Below, one piece after another: positions 1-11,850 of a DNA stretch of 64,000 nt. The notes under the pieces were generated by a model. That model made no database searches and was not told the origin of the DNA. It saw only the letters and a list, made by a program, of their open reading frames with translations. Origin of the DNA: Sacculina carcini (taxonomy: Eukaryota > Arthropoda > Thecostraca > Sacculinidae); assembly GCA_916048095.2 (NCBI GenBank), contig OU696582.1, positions 6,964,770-7,028,769 on the forward strand, in the 5' to 3' direction. The position numbers were made by a program, and so were the translations under genes. Each line of letters starts with the position of its first letter. Positions within the stretch are counted from its first letter, which is position 1.

Positions 1-109
1 GAACGAATTTTCATCCTCTGCTTGCACATGTTCGATCTGATGATCAGAATGAAGGCGCGTTATTAGTTATTCTGTCGGCAAGTTATTCTGTGACATACGC
101 TTTTCGAGT

Positions 110-2845
110 GTGTTCAAGCAGCTGTCGACTCTCCCGTCCGGATTCCCCGCCGTCACAATTCCAGGAGTTGAGCACCGAATAATAACTCGCGGAAATCCGG
201 TACACGCCCGACCACGTCGCCTCATGCCGGCAAAATTGACAGCAGCGAAGAAAGACCTGGAATATCTGGTCAGTCAGGGTATTGTCGTGCCATCTTCATC
301 TCCGTGGTCCAGCCCGATCCACCTAGTTGACAAAAACGAAGGAAGGTCCTACCGAATGGTGGGGTGCTATGAGCGTCTCAACGCACTCACTGTTCCGGAC
401 CGGTACCCCGTACCTCACCTACAGACCTTTGCAGATCGGCTGTGTGGAGCAACAATCTTCAGCACTTTCGACCTCGCACGGGCGCTCTCTCAAATTCCTG
501 TGTACGGACCGGACCAGAAGAAGACAGCGATCACAACCCCGTTCGGTCTGTTTGAATACCGACGCATGCCATTTGGCTTGTCCAACGCTGCGCAGACGTT
601 TCAGCGACTGATGGATTCAGTGCTTCGCGGTATATCCAATGTTTACGTGTACATTGACGACATCCTGATCTACTCACCGGATGCTGAGCAGCACCGTCGC
701 GACCTTTACGAGCTGTTCCGCCGCCTCCAAAAAGCTGGCCTGGTCATCAAACCAGAAAAATGTGTTTTTGGTAGATCTGAGGTGCGCTTTCTCGGCCTGA
801 AAGTTTCCGCCGACGGCATCGAGCCCCTGCCGGACAAAGTGGCCGATCTTGTCGCTGTACATCCACCAGGAAACGTTCATGAGTGTAAACGCTATTTGGG
901 TATGATCAATCATTTTCATCGATTTATCCCAGGCCTTGCAGCGCTGGTACAGCCACTCCATGACGTGTGCAGTTCCGGTCAGCGCACCTTTCACTGGACG
1001 GAGGCTCAAAACTGTGCTTTTGAGGCGAGCAAACGGGCGCTAGCCCACGCATCTCGTCTAGCGTTTCCTTGGAACGATGCCCCGACCAGAGTGGTGGCCG
1101 ATGCGTCTGATACAGCTGTGGGAGCGGTGATATTGCAGAAGCAACGTGGAGTGTGGGTTCCTCTAGCATACCACTCACGGAAGCTTCAGGGTGCACAGCT
1201 TCGCTGGTGTACAGGCGACAAAGAACTCCATGCGCTCTTTAGTGCCATAAAACGTTTTCGCCACTTGCTAGAAGGCCGCCCAGGACTCCAACTGTGGACT
1301 GACCACAAGCCGCTCACATACGCCTTCACCAGCTCATCCGAACGTTCGCCGCGCGTACAGAGACAGCTTGCGTTCATTAGTGAATTTTCGACCGACATAC
1401 GTCACATCAACGGACTCGACAATGTGGTTTCCGACTGTCTGAGTCGGCCACCGACGCCCGTCTCCAGAGAATCTACGCACCATTCGTCCGTCGTGTACAC
1501 GGAAGCGCAGCAGAATAAGGATTCGTCGCGTTTGGCGAAAGCACAGCAGACCTGTGAAGAAGTGGCGTCTCTGGCAGCATCTCCGTCGCTCAACATCGTG
1601 CGACGTAGCGTTGACGGTGATTCGACGGGCCTCATCGTCGACATTTCGACCGGTGTTGATCGCCCTTTAGTACCAGTGTCCCTGCAACGTGAGGTGTACG
1701 AGCGGTTCCACAACATGCACCATCCCAGCTCCAGAGTGACACGCCGCTTGATCTCAGAAAGATTTGTGTTTTCTCGGCTCTCCTCGAAAGTTGCCACATG
1801 GGCCAAAAGCTGTTTGCATTGTCAGCAGTGCAAAGTCGCGCGGCACCAGCGTACTCCTCTTCGTCGCCCACCTCTGCCTTCCGGTCGATTTGAAAGTCTC
1901 CATGTGGACATTGTAGGCCCTCTACCCGAGGTCAACGGATACCGGTACATATTCACCGTGATTGATCGGTTCACTCGCTACCCGGAGGCGGTTCCGATGG
2001 TAACAGCGACAACACCGGAATGCGCTAAAGCTTTGTTGGACTGGGTGGCCAGGTTCGGCATGTGTCTCTCTATCACGTCAGACCGAGGGCGTCAGTTTGT
2101 CTCTGACCTCTGGAAAGAGTTGTGGGCGTTACTTGGAGCACAATTAACCACGTCCTGCGCCTACATACCCCAACAGAACGGTCTGGTTGAGCGCATCCAT
2201 CGGCAACTGAAGGCATCATTGACAGCTGCACTGCAAAATAATATCGATTGGCCATCAGCTCTCCCCGTCGTACTAATGGGAATGCGTTCGTCGTACAAGC
2301 CCGACATAGGAACGTCGTCTGCAGAACTCGTTCTGGGGGAGAAATTCCGGCTTCCAGGTCAATTTTTCACTGAGACTCATCCAGTTCCAGCGAGTGAGAT
2401 GGCGCGCCAGTTGGTGAAGTCATTTGCTGACTTAAAGCCTGTCCCGACAGCTTGGCATCGCCGCTATGACGCCCACCGGCCTTTCATCTCACCGTCACTG
2501 TCAAACGCTTCGCACGTGTTCGTAAAGGTGGACAGCGTTAGAGCTCCGCTATCTCCTCCATACCAAGGACCATATGCGGTGATTCATCGAGGGGAGAAGG
2601 CGTTTGTGTTAAACAATAACGGCAAGGAAGATACGGTTGCAGTGGACCGACTGAAGCCCGCACATTTGGAGCGGAGTGACCAGACTTCACAGACGCCACT
2701 AGCGGCCTCATCTGCAGCGCCAGTTCATGCTGATTCACCGCAGACGCCAGCTCAAACTCCAACGCCAGCGTCAACATCTCCGCCGACTGTCAGAATCTGG
2801 TCCCGGCGCTCCAGACCAGTGCGGCCTCCATATCGCTTCAGGTAG
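110..2845 (+). CDS. pol: Ty3/Gypsy pol: RT, RNase H and integrase (5' part outside window)
   Basis: Open frame of 911 codons coding for the replication enzymes of an LTR retrotransposon. Reverse transcriptase: motif A Asp at residue 121 and YIDD at 181-184. RNase H acidic residues: D331, E372, D398, D442. Integrase: H534/H538 with C568/C571 zinc finger, then catalytic D600, D658 and E694 with the usual 35-residue D-E spacing. Gag and protease are absent. The frame is open from about position 53 and has no ATG near its start (GTG at 110), so the product is a fragment of a longer polyprotein. Oddities: motif A reads DLARAL, with Leu where Gypsy RTs have an aromatic steric-gate residue, and the usual GDYR motif reads GCYE. 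These changes suggest a catalytically weak or dead copy despite the open frame. A PPT and LTR follow directly. Confidence 0.9.
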   Translation: MFKQLSTLPSGFPAVTIPGVEHRIITRGNPVHARPRRLMPAKLTAAKKDLEYLVSQGIVVPSSSPWSSPIHLVDKNEGRSYRMVGCYERLNALTVPDRYPVPHLQTFADRLCGATIFSTFDLARALSQIPVYGPDQKKTAITTPFGLFEYRRMPFGLSNAAQTFQRLMDSVLRGISNVYVYIDDILIYSPDAEQHRRDLYELFRRLQKAGLVIKPEKCVFGRSEVRFLGLKVSADGIEPLPDKVADLVAVHPPGNVHECKRYLGMINHFHRFIPGLAALVQPLHDVCSSGQRTFHWTEAQNCAFEASKRALAHASRLAFPWNDAPTRVVADASDTAVGAVILQKQRGVWVPLAYHSRKLQGAQLRWCTGDKELHALFSAIKRFRHLLEGRPGLQLWTDHKPLTYAFTSSSERSPRVQRQLAFISEFSTDIRHINGLDNVVSDCLSRPPTPVSRESTHHSSVVYTEAQQNKDSSRLAKAQQTCEEVASLAASPSLNIVRRSVDGDSTGLIVDISTGVDRPLVPVSLQREVYERFHNMHHPSSRVTRRLISERFVFSRLSSKVATWAKSCLHCQQCKVARHQRTPLRRPPLPSGRFESLHVDIVGPLPEVNGYRYIFTVIDRFTRYPEAVPMVTATTPECAKALLDWVARFGMCLSITSDRGRQFVSDLWKELWALLGAQLTTSCAYIPQQNGLVERIHRQLKASLTAALQNNIDWPSALPVVLMGMRSSYKPDIGTSSAELVLGEKFRLPGQFFTETHPVPASEMARQLVKSFADLKPVPTAWHRRYDAHRPFISPSLSNASHVFVKVDSVRAPLSPPYQGPYAVIHRGEKAFVLNNNGKEDTVAVDRLKPAHLERSDQTSQTPLAASSAAPVHADSPQTPAQTPTPASTSPPTVRIWSRRSRPVRPPYRFR

Positions 2846-2860
2846 TCGGTGCAGGCACCT

Positions 2861-2871
2861 GTGGGGGGGGC
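2861..2871 (+). other. Polypurine tract of the first Gypsy element
   Basis: A GT followed by eight G and one C immediately precedes a TGTGG LTR start, 15 bp after the pol stop codon. This is the expected position of the plus-strand primer. Confidence 0.7.
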
Positions 2872-3118
2872 TGTGGCCAGTGACCCCGCTCGTCGTATAT
2901 TTATATGGATATATGGCAGCGGCCAGTGTGTTGGCTATCCATACTGACGTCACTGCGTGTATGAGTGTGTGTGTGATATTGCTTGTATGCCTGTGTGCAT
3001 GTGCGTGTGTGTGAGTGTCACTGGACACAAGTTGCATTGTACGTTCGTTCACCCTTCACTGTGTAATACATTCATTCGCTCATCAACCACGCCAGTGTTT
3101 GCATACGCCGTGCTGCTA

Positions 3119-3120
<2 letters not shown>
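2872..3120 (+). repeat. 3' LTR of the first Gypsy element (probable)
   Basis: Starts TGTGGCCAGTGACC just after the polypurine tract and can be ended at GCTGCTACA, giving a 249-bp TG..CA unit with TATA-like AT-rich sequence near its start. The partner LTR lies outside the window, so the right border is inferred from the terminal CA and the start of a (TA)n tract at 3121. Confidence 0.6.
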
Positions 3121-3153
<33 letters not shown>

Positions 3154-4047
3154 GCTGATTTTAACACTTATATTTATGGGGATGCCTAAAAGACACAGTT
3201 CACGCACTGAAGCCTGCAGCACTCAGTCAGTAGTTGAGTACAGGCATTCAACGTGAATGTACGAATAATTTCATTGTGTTTCGAGTCTACAGCAAAACGG
3301 ACAGCAATTCGAGAGCACACGCAAGATATAATAATATTTTCAAGCTCTCTTACATGTTGAAAAGTATTTATGATTAGAATGAACGCCCAGTTAACAATTA
3401 TATATATAATGTGTATACTAAATATAATATCGATGTATAATATATGTGAGTTGGCTTATATCGTATTTAATTAATGTACACATAGGACAGCCAGGCTTTA
3501 AATCGGTTTTGTATCCTAGCAAATTCTGTTGAGTGTGAAAAGTTCAGAAACTGAAAAAGACCGCAATTTTACAAACAGTCCAATACATGCTTGCATGTTT
3601 CGTTTCACACGAATTTATTTGCAAAACATATTCATTCTTTTTTCGAAAGCGTCAAAGTTTCAAATTTGACATGTGTGGAATATTTTTTGACAATAGCTCA
3701 GAGCACTCTCTGCCAAAAATGGTCTAACCAAAAAATTAAGTATACGTGCAGCTTTGTCTGGCCACAAACCAGATCCAAAGCTGCATACCCCCAATTCGGC
3801 CTTGATATCCTAAACCAACTACACATTATGGACAGATTACATAAGAGGGTAAAGAAGAAGCAAAATGATGAAATAATTTGGGACCAGAAGATGCACATAG
3901 CAATAAGTTATAATGCTTTTATTGTCTAGTACCTCACACACAAGCTCAACCCGACACAAACTCAACCCCAAGCTAGTGATCATTTTTAACGAATAAGAGG
4001 AGGTACGCATTCTTCGTCCTCACGCTTGACTCGCTGATGAGGGACAC
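3121..4047. other. AT-rich non-genic stretch
   Basis: Begins with a short (TA)n tract (3121-3146), then AT-rich unique-looking sequence. A 112-codon open frame at 3591-3929 has no recognisable motif and is probably chance. Confidence 0.5.
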
Positions 4048-4215
4048 GATGAGGCCGAATCCGCGGGATGATGCTGAATCCGCGGGATAAGGCCGAATCC
4101 GCGGGATGAGGCCGAATCCGCGGGATGAGGGGTGAATCCGCGGGATTGGGATGAGGCCGAATCCGCGGGATGAGGCTAAATCCGCGGGATGAGGCCGAAT
4201 CCGCGGGATGAGGCC
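4048..4215. repeat. 19-bp GC-rich minisatellite
   Basis: About nine imperfect copies of GATGAGGCCGAATCCGCGG in direct orientation. Variants include TGATGCTGAAT, TAAGGCC and GAGGGGTG units. Confidence 0.9.
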
Positions 4216-4398
4216 GGCGGGGGGAAATGACTGTCTCTTTTTAATTTCTTTTGGTTTTTCCTTCTTCGAAGATTTCTTTTGAAGATTGTTGTGAATGCGA
4301 GATGCGAGCTGCCGCCGACAAAACGAAAATCAGCAGCGTTTGGCGGAAAACGGGAACGACGGAAAATCCTTCGACAAATAAACAAAAAAAAGTCCTCA

Positions 4399-4692
4399 AA
4401 CAGACACAAATGACCTCAATTACCTTGAAAATGACCTCGGAGGTCAACAAAACCCAACCTATGACCTTCTTGCATCCATTCTACCTCTAGAGACTAAGTT
4501 TCATCAAAATCGGTCCAGTGGTTTAGAAAGAGATTGGGTAAACAGACACAAATAACCTCAATGACCTTGAAAATGACCTCGGAGGTCATCAAAACTCAAC
4601 CTATGACCTTCTTGCATCCATTTTACCCCTAGGCACCAAGTTTAATTAAAATCGGACCAATGGTTTAGGAGGAGATAGGATACAAACAGACA
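4399..4692. repeat. Tandem pair of ~142-bp units
   Basis: Two direct copies begin with CAGACACAAA at 4401 and 4543. Each contains a paired TGACCTCGGAGGTCA palindrome and an AAAATCGGWCCARTGGTTTAG segment. The second ends in another CAAACAGACA. No coding signal is seen. Confidence 0.8.
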
Positions 4693-4789
4693 TTTAGAAA
4701 ATTTGCAATCAGTGCAGGGCAAAAAAACATCAATTTGGACCTTCGGGCCGAATTGGAAAATGCTGCAGTCGTTTCTGTTTGTCGTTTCT

Positions 4790-5250
4790 CGCAAACAGCG
4801 CGTGTTGCTCAACGGTAGAACGTCACAGGGGTCCGATGTAACCAGCCGAGTGCCGGAGGTATCCATACTGAGTCCGTACTGAGTCCGCTCCTGTTTGACG
4901 TACTCGTCAATGACCTAGCAGTGAGCTTGGGAGACTCGGCGCTACTCTACGCTGACGATATCATCAATTCTTCATTGTGTCGAGATGGCTACAGATGGCC
5001 AGATTCTACAGTGTCTAATAGGCCGTTTTTGTACCTGCTGCGGTGAATGCGAGTTGAGACTTGACTCAATCAAATGTTGAAAGCTCAGCGTTACACTCAG
5101 AAAGCAGTTGTGCTCGTGCGAGTATAAAACTGGCGGTGAAATAGTACAGACGATTTGCGTGGTTCGTGTCCTGGGTGTCATGATGAATCTAATCTCACCG
5201 TCCTGGGTGTCATGATAAATCTAATCTCACCGTCCTCTCGTCTCACTCGT
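4790..5250 (+). pseudogene. Degraded non-LTR retrotransposon RT fragment
   Basis: Conceptual translation shows a CR1-type RT palm: a stretch reading LVNDLAVSLGDSALLYADD around 4903-4960, containing the YADD catalytic motif, and later a YKTGGEI...RVLGVMMNLIS stretch around 5119-5231, like the region after motif D. An 11-bp duplication (ACTGAGTCCGT/ACTGAGTCCGC near 4869), in-frame stops and frame changes show it is dead. No ORF1, endonuclease or 3' tail is attached. Confidence 0.65.
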
Positions 5251-5265
5251 CTCACGTCGTCTCAC

Positions 5266-5533
5266 AAATCTTTTCATCAGTATGTTTCCAATCATCAGTA
5301 TGTTTCTATTTTTAGACGCGGTGGCTTGGAAATACCTGGAAAAAACATCAAAACAACTGTGTGTGGAAGTCATGTGCTTGGCACGTGAATTTTGCAAACT
5401 GCAGCTGCACACATGTGCCAAGCACATGACTTCCACACACAGTTGTTTTGATGTTTTTTCCAGGTATTTCCAAGCCACCGCGTCTAAAAATAGAAATATA
5501 CTGATGATTGGAAACATACTGATGAAAATATTT
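5266..5533. repeat. Foldback (hairpin) inverted repeat, ~120-bp arms
   Basis: Arm 5266-5386 is nearly the exact reverse complement of 5415-5533, with a 28-bp loop. Both arms carry GACGCGGTGGCTTGG and GTCATGTGCTTGGCAC or their complements. This is a MITE/foldback element or a hairpin-forming insertion. No transposase and no obvious target-site duplication are visible. The matching open frames on both strands are a by-product of the palindrome. Confidence 0.85.
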
Positions 5534-5725
5534 CATCATCTTTCATTGTTTGTTTCGTTTTTGTGTTCTGAATTTTACCACACGACGGGCAGATTTATAT
5601 ATCAGGCGGGCTGAGGGATAATCTTTGTCAAAATAAAAACAAAAATAGTCACATTTAGACTTTTATATTGGTTAAGATATTTATAGGTTATATTTTTAGG
5701 TTTTCATTTTGTATTCATTATATTT

Positions 5726-6976
5726 TATGGATTTGATATGAATTTTATTGTATGAATTGTTCCGCACGAGGGGCGGGTATAAAAAAGTGTTTTTAGTTCA
5801 TTTTTTCAAATGGTTCATTTAAAAAAAGGTATTTTTTTAAATAAAAATGCTCCGCGGGCAGCAACTATAGACAATAGAACGTTCAATTTACCCTGTAGAA
5901 TTAATCCATACACAAAACCAATGGATTTGACTTCAAATATGAATTTTATTGTATGAATTGTTCCCCACGACGTGCGGGTTTAAAAAAGGTGTTTCCATTT
6001 TTTAGTTCATTTTTTTCAAATGGTTCATTTAAAAAAGGTATTTTTTTACAAATAAAAATGCTCCGCGGGCAGCAACTATAGACAATAGAACGTTCAATTT
6101 CCCCTGTAGAATTAATCCATACACAAAACCAATGGATTTGACTTCAAATATGAATTTTATTGTATGAATCGTTCCGCTCAACGGGCGGGTTTAAAACAGT
6201 GTTGCCATTTTTAGTTCATTTTTTCAAATGGTTCATTTAAAAAAAGGTATTTTTTAATAAAAATGCTCCGCGGGCAGCAACTATAGACAATATAACGTTC
6301 AATTTACCCTGTAGAATTAATCCATACACAAAACCAATGGATTTGACTTCAAATATGAATTTTATTGTATGAATTGTTCCCCACGACGGGCGGGTTTAAA
6401 AAAGGTGTTTCCATTTTTTAGTTCATTTTTTTCAAATGGATCATTTAAAAAAGGTATTTTTTTACAAATAAAAATGCTCCGCGGGCAGCAACTATAGACA
6501 ATAGAACGTTCAATTTCCCCTGTAGAATTAATCCATACACAAAACCAATGGATTTGACTTCAAATATGAATTTTATTGTATGAATCGTTGCGCTCAACGG
6601 GCGGGTTTAAAACAGTGTTGCCATTTTTTAGTTCATTTTTTCAAATGGTTCATTTAAAAAAAGGTATTTTTTAATAAAAATGCTCCGCGGGCAGCAACTA
6701 TAGACAATAGAACGTTCAATTTCCCCTGTAGAATTAATCCATACACAAAACCAATGGATTTGACTTCAAATATGAATTTTATTGTATGAATCGTTGCGCT
6801 CAACGGGCGGGTTTAAAAAAGTGTTTCCATTTTTTAGTTCATTTTTTTCAAATGGTTCATTTAAAAAAGGTCTTTTTTTACAAATAAAAATGCTCCGCGG
6901 GCAGCAACTATAGACAATAGAACGTTCAATTTACCCTGTAGAATTAATCCATACACAAAACCAATGGATTTGACTT
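5726..6976. repeat. ~208-bp satellite with alternating dimeric variants
   Basis: Successive starts of TGCTCCGCGGGCAGCAACTATAG at about 5849, 6059, 6264, 6475, 6681 and 6891 give spacings of 210, 205, 211, 206 and 210 bp. Two alternating variants (one with GTTTCCATTTTTTAG, one with AACAGTGTTGCCAT) indicate a higher-order dimer of about 416 bp. Each unit contains a GGGCGGGTTTAA hairpin-like terminus shared with the Helitron-like repeats next to it. Confidence 0.85.
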
Positions 6977-7676
6977 CAAGATCCAGAACGGATCGTGTTC
7001 GAGTTCTGAATTATTCAGCACGACGGGCGGGTTTAAAAATGACTCAGGCGGACTGAGGGGAAATATTTTGCCGAAATAAAAATAATTAAACTTATAATTT
7101 TCAATAGATGAATATTTTTATGAGTTTACCCTAATTCATTTTTAATTTTCCATATTTTTTATGAATTGAATATGAATTTCATGTTATGAATTGCTCCTCA
7201 CAACGGGCGGGTTTAATGCTATATATATATACATAAAGAAGAAATTATCTGTCTGTCTGTGTATTTATGCTTGAATATGAGGTGGCATAATTGCGCTGGT
7301 TCACGGTTCGCTGGTTCAATGATCAGGGGCTTCAAACGCAAACGAAGAGATGGCTCATTTTTATGAAATAAAAATGTCCCGCGGGCAGCAATAAAACGTT
7401 CAATTTCACCGTGTAGAATGAATTCATATACAAAACTAATGGATTTGACTTAAAGAACCAGAACGGATTGTGTTCGAGTTCTGAATTATTCCGCACGACG
7501 GCCTTGTTTAAATATGAGGGGGGCTGAGTGAAAATATTTTGTCAAAATAAAATTAAAATTAATGAAATTTAGACTTTTTAATTGATTAAGGTTTTTATGA
7601 GTTGCCTTATTTATTTATAATTTTCAATATTTTTATGAATTGCTCCGCACAACGGGCGGGTTTTAATGCTAGGGAG
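6977..7676 (+). repeat. Helitron-like terminal repeats, degenerate
   Basis: Several termini of the type TCCGCACGACGGGCGGGTTTAA are present (about 7017, 7193, 7490 and 7643). The last continues TTTTAATGCTAG. A short CCGC..GCGG stem followed a few bases later by CTAG resembles the 3' end of Helitron transposons. Internal sequence is AT-rich with no Rep/helicase coding, so these would be non-autonomous copies. The family assignment is inference. Confidence 0.5.
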
Positions 7677-8994
<1,318 letters not shown>

Positions 8995-8996
8995 GA

Positions 8997-9032
<36 letters not shown>

Positions 9033-9033
<1 letters not shown>

Positions 9034-9308
9034 ATGTGTGTATTAAATCTGCCAAAAATCACCGAAAACCGTGTTCAAGCCCCCTAATAACAAGAAAAAT
9101 AACTCAAAGAGAATAACTTAAAGTAACCCAAAGAGGAAAAGGTAAACTAAAAACAGAAAAAGTCACCTAACAATGAAAAGGTAACTTTTGGTAACCTAAT
9201 ATCTTTTGTCATAACCATCATATACAAGTTGTTTATGGTGTATTAGGTAACTTATGAAAAAGTTATCTTTAGGTGAAAAAGTACATTTATTAACTTTTGA
9301 CAGCCTTA
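9033..9308 (-). mobile_element. hAT-family fragment, inverted copy 1
   Basis: The right end ...TTAACTTTTGACAGCC is the reverse complement of the GGCTGTCAAAAGTTAA end of the element at 22226. Internal GTTACTTTTTC-type blocks recur as subterminal repeats. It has no transposase. The same fragment, same orientation, is at 16803-17115. Confidence 0.65.
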
Positions 9309-9638
9309 ATTATAACAGTGGTGTGATAGTATTAATCGCCAAAAAACACCCCTAAAATTCCTCATCATGAATTTTTCGAGTGTAGCTCCTCATGTTTTGC
9401 CAAGTCCCCGAATTTTTCCATAGCTCCCATCGGAAAATCCTAGCGCCGCCACTGCCAGAAATCGTCTCTTATTCGCTATGCTGATTACATAATGCAGATG
9501 CCGGCCATTAGGCCCATATTTCAATTCAAAAGTCTACTCCATATTTTCCATGGTGGGCTTTATGGCATGAGCTATTTCAAATCTACAAATATATGCAATA
9601 AATTGATGTAAAGCGTAAATTAACATGTAAATGAGAGG

Positions 9639-10547
9639 GGGACCCACCGTTTTTCGCTATACCGTTCAGTCAACGTAAGCTAAATAGGCTCCGCCCACCG
9701 GATTAGCCCAGGCGCGCCGAGAGGATCCCTCTTGGCGCGCCTGGAGCTCCGCTCAGTGCGGCAAGAAATTTGTGAGTCGTCATTGCAGAGAATGAGTGCA
9801 ACGCTTCAATTTATCTACGCGTTGCTTAGAATTTAGTGAATTTCAAGGCGTAAAATAGCCTAGATTGTTCTTGTCGTTTTGAGATGATCGTTCGAGCCTT
9901 TTTCTAAACATGATTTATAAGGCTCTGACGTGTTTTAGACAGCCTGGAAAATAAAAATATATGTTTATTGGTTTAACTTAAGTGTTAATAAAACCTTAGA
10001 CATTCATTGCTTCACTTCGAATTAGAAATATGCTGGTTTAGCTCGATTTTATGTACTGGGATCCGATGTTCGACAAAGAACAACTTTTCAAAGATGATTA
10101 AGGCTCTTCTAGTGTGCAATTTTTAATGTTTTGGAATTACTTCTATTTATTTAAATTTTTTGTCTCGCCGACAAAACAATAAGAATTATTATACCTAAGT
10201 AGCATATTATTGCAATATTACTTTTTGAAAGTTATATTTATCAAAGCTTATCAGCGCACTTTTCTAGTGTTATTTTTGACAAATGCCTTTTCGTTGATAG
10301 GTTAGGTTAGGCTGGTTAGGTTAGGTTAGGCTAGGCTGGTTAGGTTAGGCTAGGCTGGTTAGTTTAGGTTAGGTTGGGTTGGTTAGGTTAGGTTAGGTTA
10401 GTTACACTTTCCGCCGTTAGAGAGCGCTAGTATCGCAGTGGAAGTAGCGCGCCTGTTAGCTCCGCCTCCATTTTGTTTAGCGCACTTTTTGTTTAGCGCT
10501 CTTTTTGTTTAGGGCACTTTTTGTTTAGCGCAAATAGGGTAGTGCCA
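9639..10547. mobile_element. hAT-like non-autonomous insertion with 8-bp TSD
   Basis: Comparison with the uninterrupted paralogous copy at 17440 places the insertion exactly. ATGAGAGG occurs at 9631-9638 and again at 10548-10555 and is present once in the empty site. Ends are imperfect inverted repeats (left GGGACCCACCGTTTTTCGCTA, right complement TGGCACTACCCTATTTGCGCTA). The element is 909 bp with no transposase frame. It includes an inverted repeat of GGCGCGCC at 9710-9741 and a TTAGG-like tract. An 8-bp TSD is typical of hAT elements. Confidence 0.75.
10296..10406. repeat. Degenerate TTAGG/GGTTAGG tract
   Basis: About 110 bp of GGTTA, GGCTA and GGCTGG pentamers, mainly TTAGG, inside the hAT-like insertion. 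TTAGG is the ancestral arthropod telomere unit, but this interstitial, variant-rich tract belongs to the mobile element and is not a telomere. Confidence 0.85.
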
Positions 10548-10907
10548 ATGAGAGGAAAGGACGATTTTTTTCAACATATGTATATGTAGAAATAACAGGG
10601 CATTTGAAAAAATACTACCGGAGAGAAGTTCTCATTTTGGGTGGGCTTATTGGACCGTGCTACTAAAACCTAGTATTTCAGGTTTGAAAGTGACATGGGC
10701 TTGATGGTCAGGTGAGCTTAATGGCTGTGATCTACAGTGTATGTACCACCTTCTTTCACTTTCGATCAAATCTGTATTCTCAAGTCTGGCCAGCTAGTCG
10801 ATATACAGAGCGTCGCTTGAAAATGAAAGTGATTGCATTGTCAAGTTGAATTTATTCAATACTTCAAAACAATTTAATTGAAATTTCCGCCCAACATATT
10901 TTCCCCA

Positions 10908-10967
10908 ATACACACAAGTACAATACACACAAGTACAATACACACAAGTACAATACACACAAGTACA
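10908..10967. repeat. 15-bp VNTR, four copies
   Basis: Direct repeats of ATACACACAAGTACA. The paralogous position at 17805 has five copies. Confidence 0.9.
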
Positions 10968-11034
10968 TGATTGACCCAATCAGAGATATATAGATAACTA
11001 ATATAATATATATATATATATAAATAAAGATGTT

Positions 11035-11840
11035 GTATTTCTTCTACTGTACGGCCCTCCATGAGGCGAATTAGAAAAGACGATGTATTAAATGACACAC
11101 ACGATGCTGATGTGGAAATATCAGCAAAGAGAAAAAAGACCAAATAAACCAGAACACAACGCACGCGAAAACCTCTGTCGAAAGACAACACGTGAAAACA
11201 CCAAAATAACCCACAGAAACTGTACACGTCCGAGACAAGACAAACTGCCACACACACTGCCTCCAAAGTTTCATTCACACCACGAACAATCACTCGCACA
11301 CAGACATACAAAACCGCACATACACGCCTAAGCACGCTCGCGCACACAACCCATCCCCATCCCCAAGTCCAAACAGGTCAGCTTAAACGTACACATACGC
11401 ACACTCGCGCGCTTACACACGTACACACACACACACACACACACACACGTACACCATGAAACCCACACAGACATATAACTTACACACTCACACATGCGTA
11501 CACTTACTAATGCAAACACGTGCATACTCACATATACAACTATAAATATACGTACATTCACAATAGACAAATAAATTAGATGCTAGGACATAGTTTTTTG
11601 TCTGTTTTTCGGTTTTTAGTTTTATCCTATATACAGATTGTGTGTATGTGCGTGTGTGTATGTGTATGTATGTATTTGTGTGTATAGGTTTGTATTTGTG
11701 TTTGTGTGTGTTTATTTGTGTTTGTGTATATGCGTATGTGTATGTGTGTGTGTGTATAATTATGTGTGTGTGTGCGTTACTAAAATTAATCACTCGATTT
11801 TCATTGAAGTGAAGTCAATTAATAACAATATATAGCTGTC
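11035..11840. other. Duplicated 3' flank of secreted gene 1, CA/GT-rich
   Basis: About 95% identical by eye to 17940-18780. It contains CA-rich then GT-rich stretches and long open frames on both strands, none with a recognised domain. Because both duplicates are nearly identical DNA, shared open frames are weak evidence of coding. It lies downstream of the gene that ends at 11851, so part may be its 3' UTR. Confidence 0.5.
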
Positions 11841-11850
11841 TTTCATCGGT

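Larger units (their letters stand above)
9499..10735 (+). mobile_element. TIR MITE family M, copy 1 (split by another insertion)
   Basis: Left end CCGGCCATTAGGCCC and right end CTTAATGGCTGTG are complementary in part (GGCCATTAAG / CTTAATGGCC in better-preserved copies). Internal landmark: ACTCCATATTTTCCATGGTGGGCTT. The intact relative at 17305-17628 is ~325 bp long. This copy carries the insertion at 9639-10547. Other copies: 14434, 21491 and 61387. Confidence 0.65.

Noticed and set aside
3591-3929. 112-codon frame as a gene
   Set aside because: No domain, no paralog, no splice context. AT-rich composition makes chance likely.
4048-4215. CRISPR-like array
   Set aside because: Units are contiguous 19-bp repeats without spacers, in a eukaryotic genome.
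5227-5614. Overlapping ~100-codon frames on both strands
   Set aside because: The hairpin arms give the same peptide on each strand; no start context or motif.
10296-10406. Telomere or chromosome end
   Set aside because: The TTAGG tract is short, degenerate and internal to a TSD-flanked insertion.
10874-11347. 157-codon minus frame conserved in the duplicate at 17908-18261
   Set aside because: Both copies are nearly identical DNA, the opposite strand is equally open and no motif is present. Conservation reflects recent duplication.
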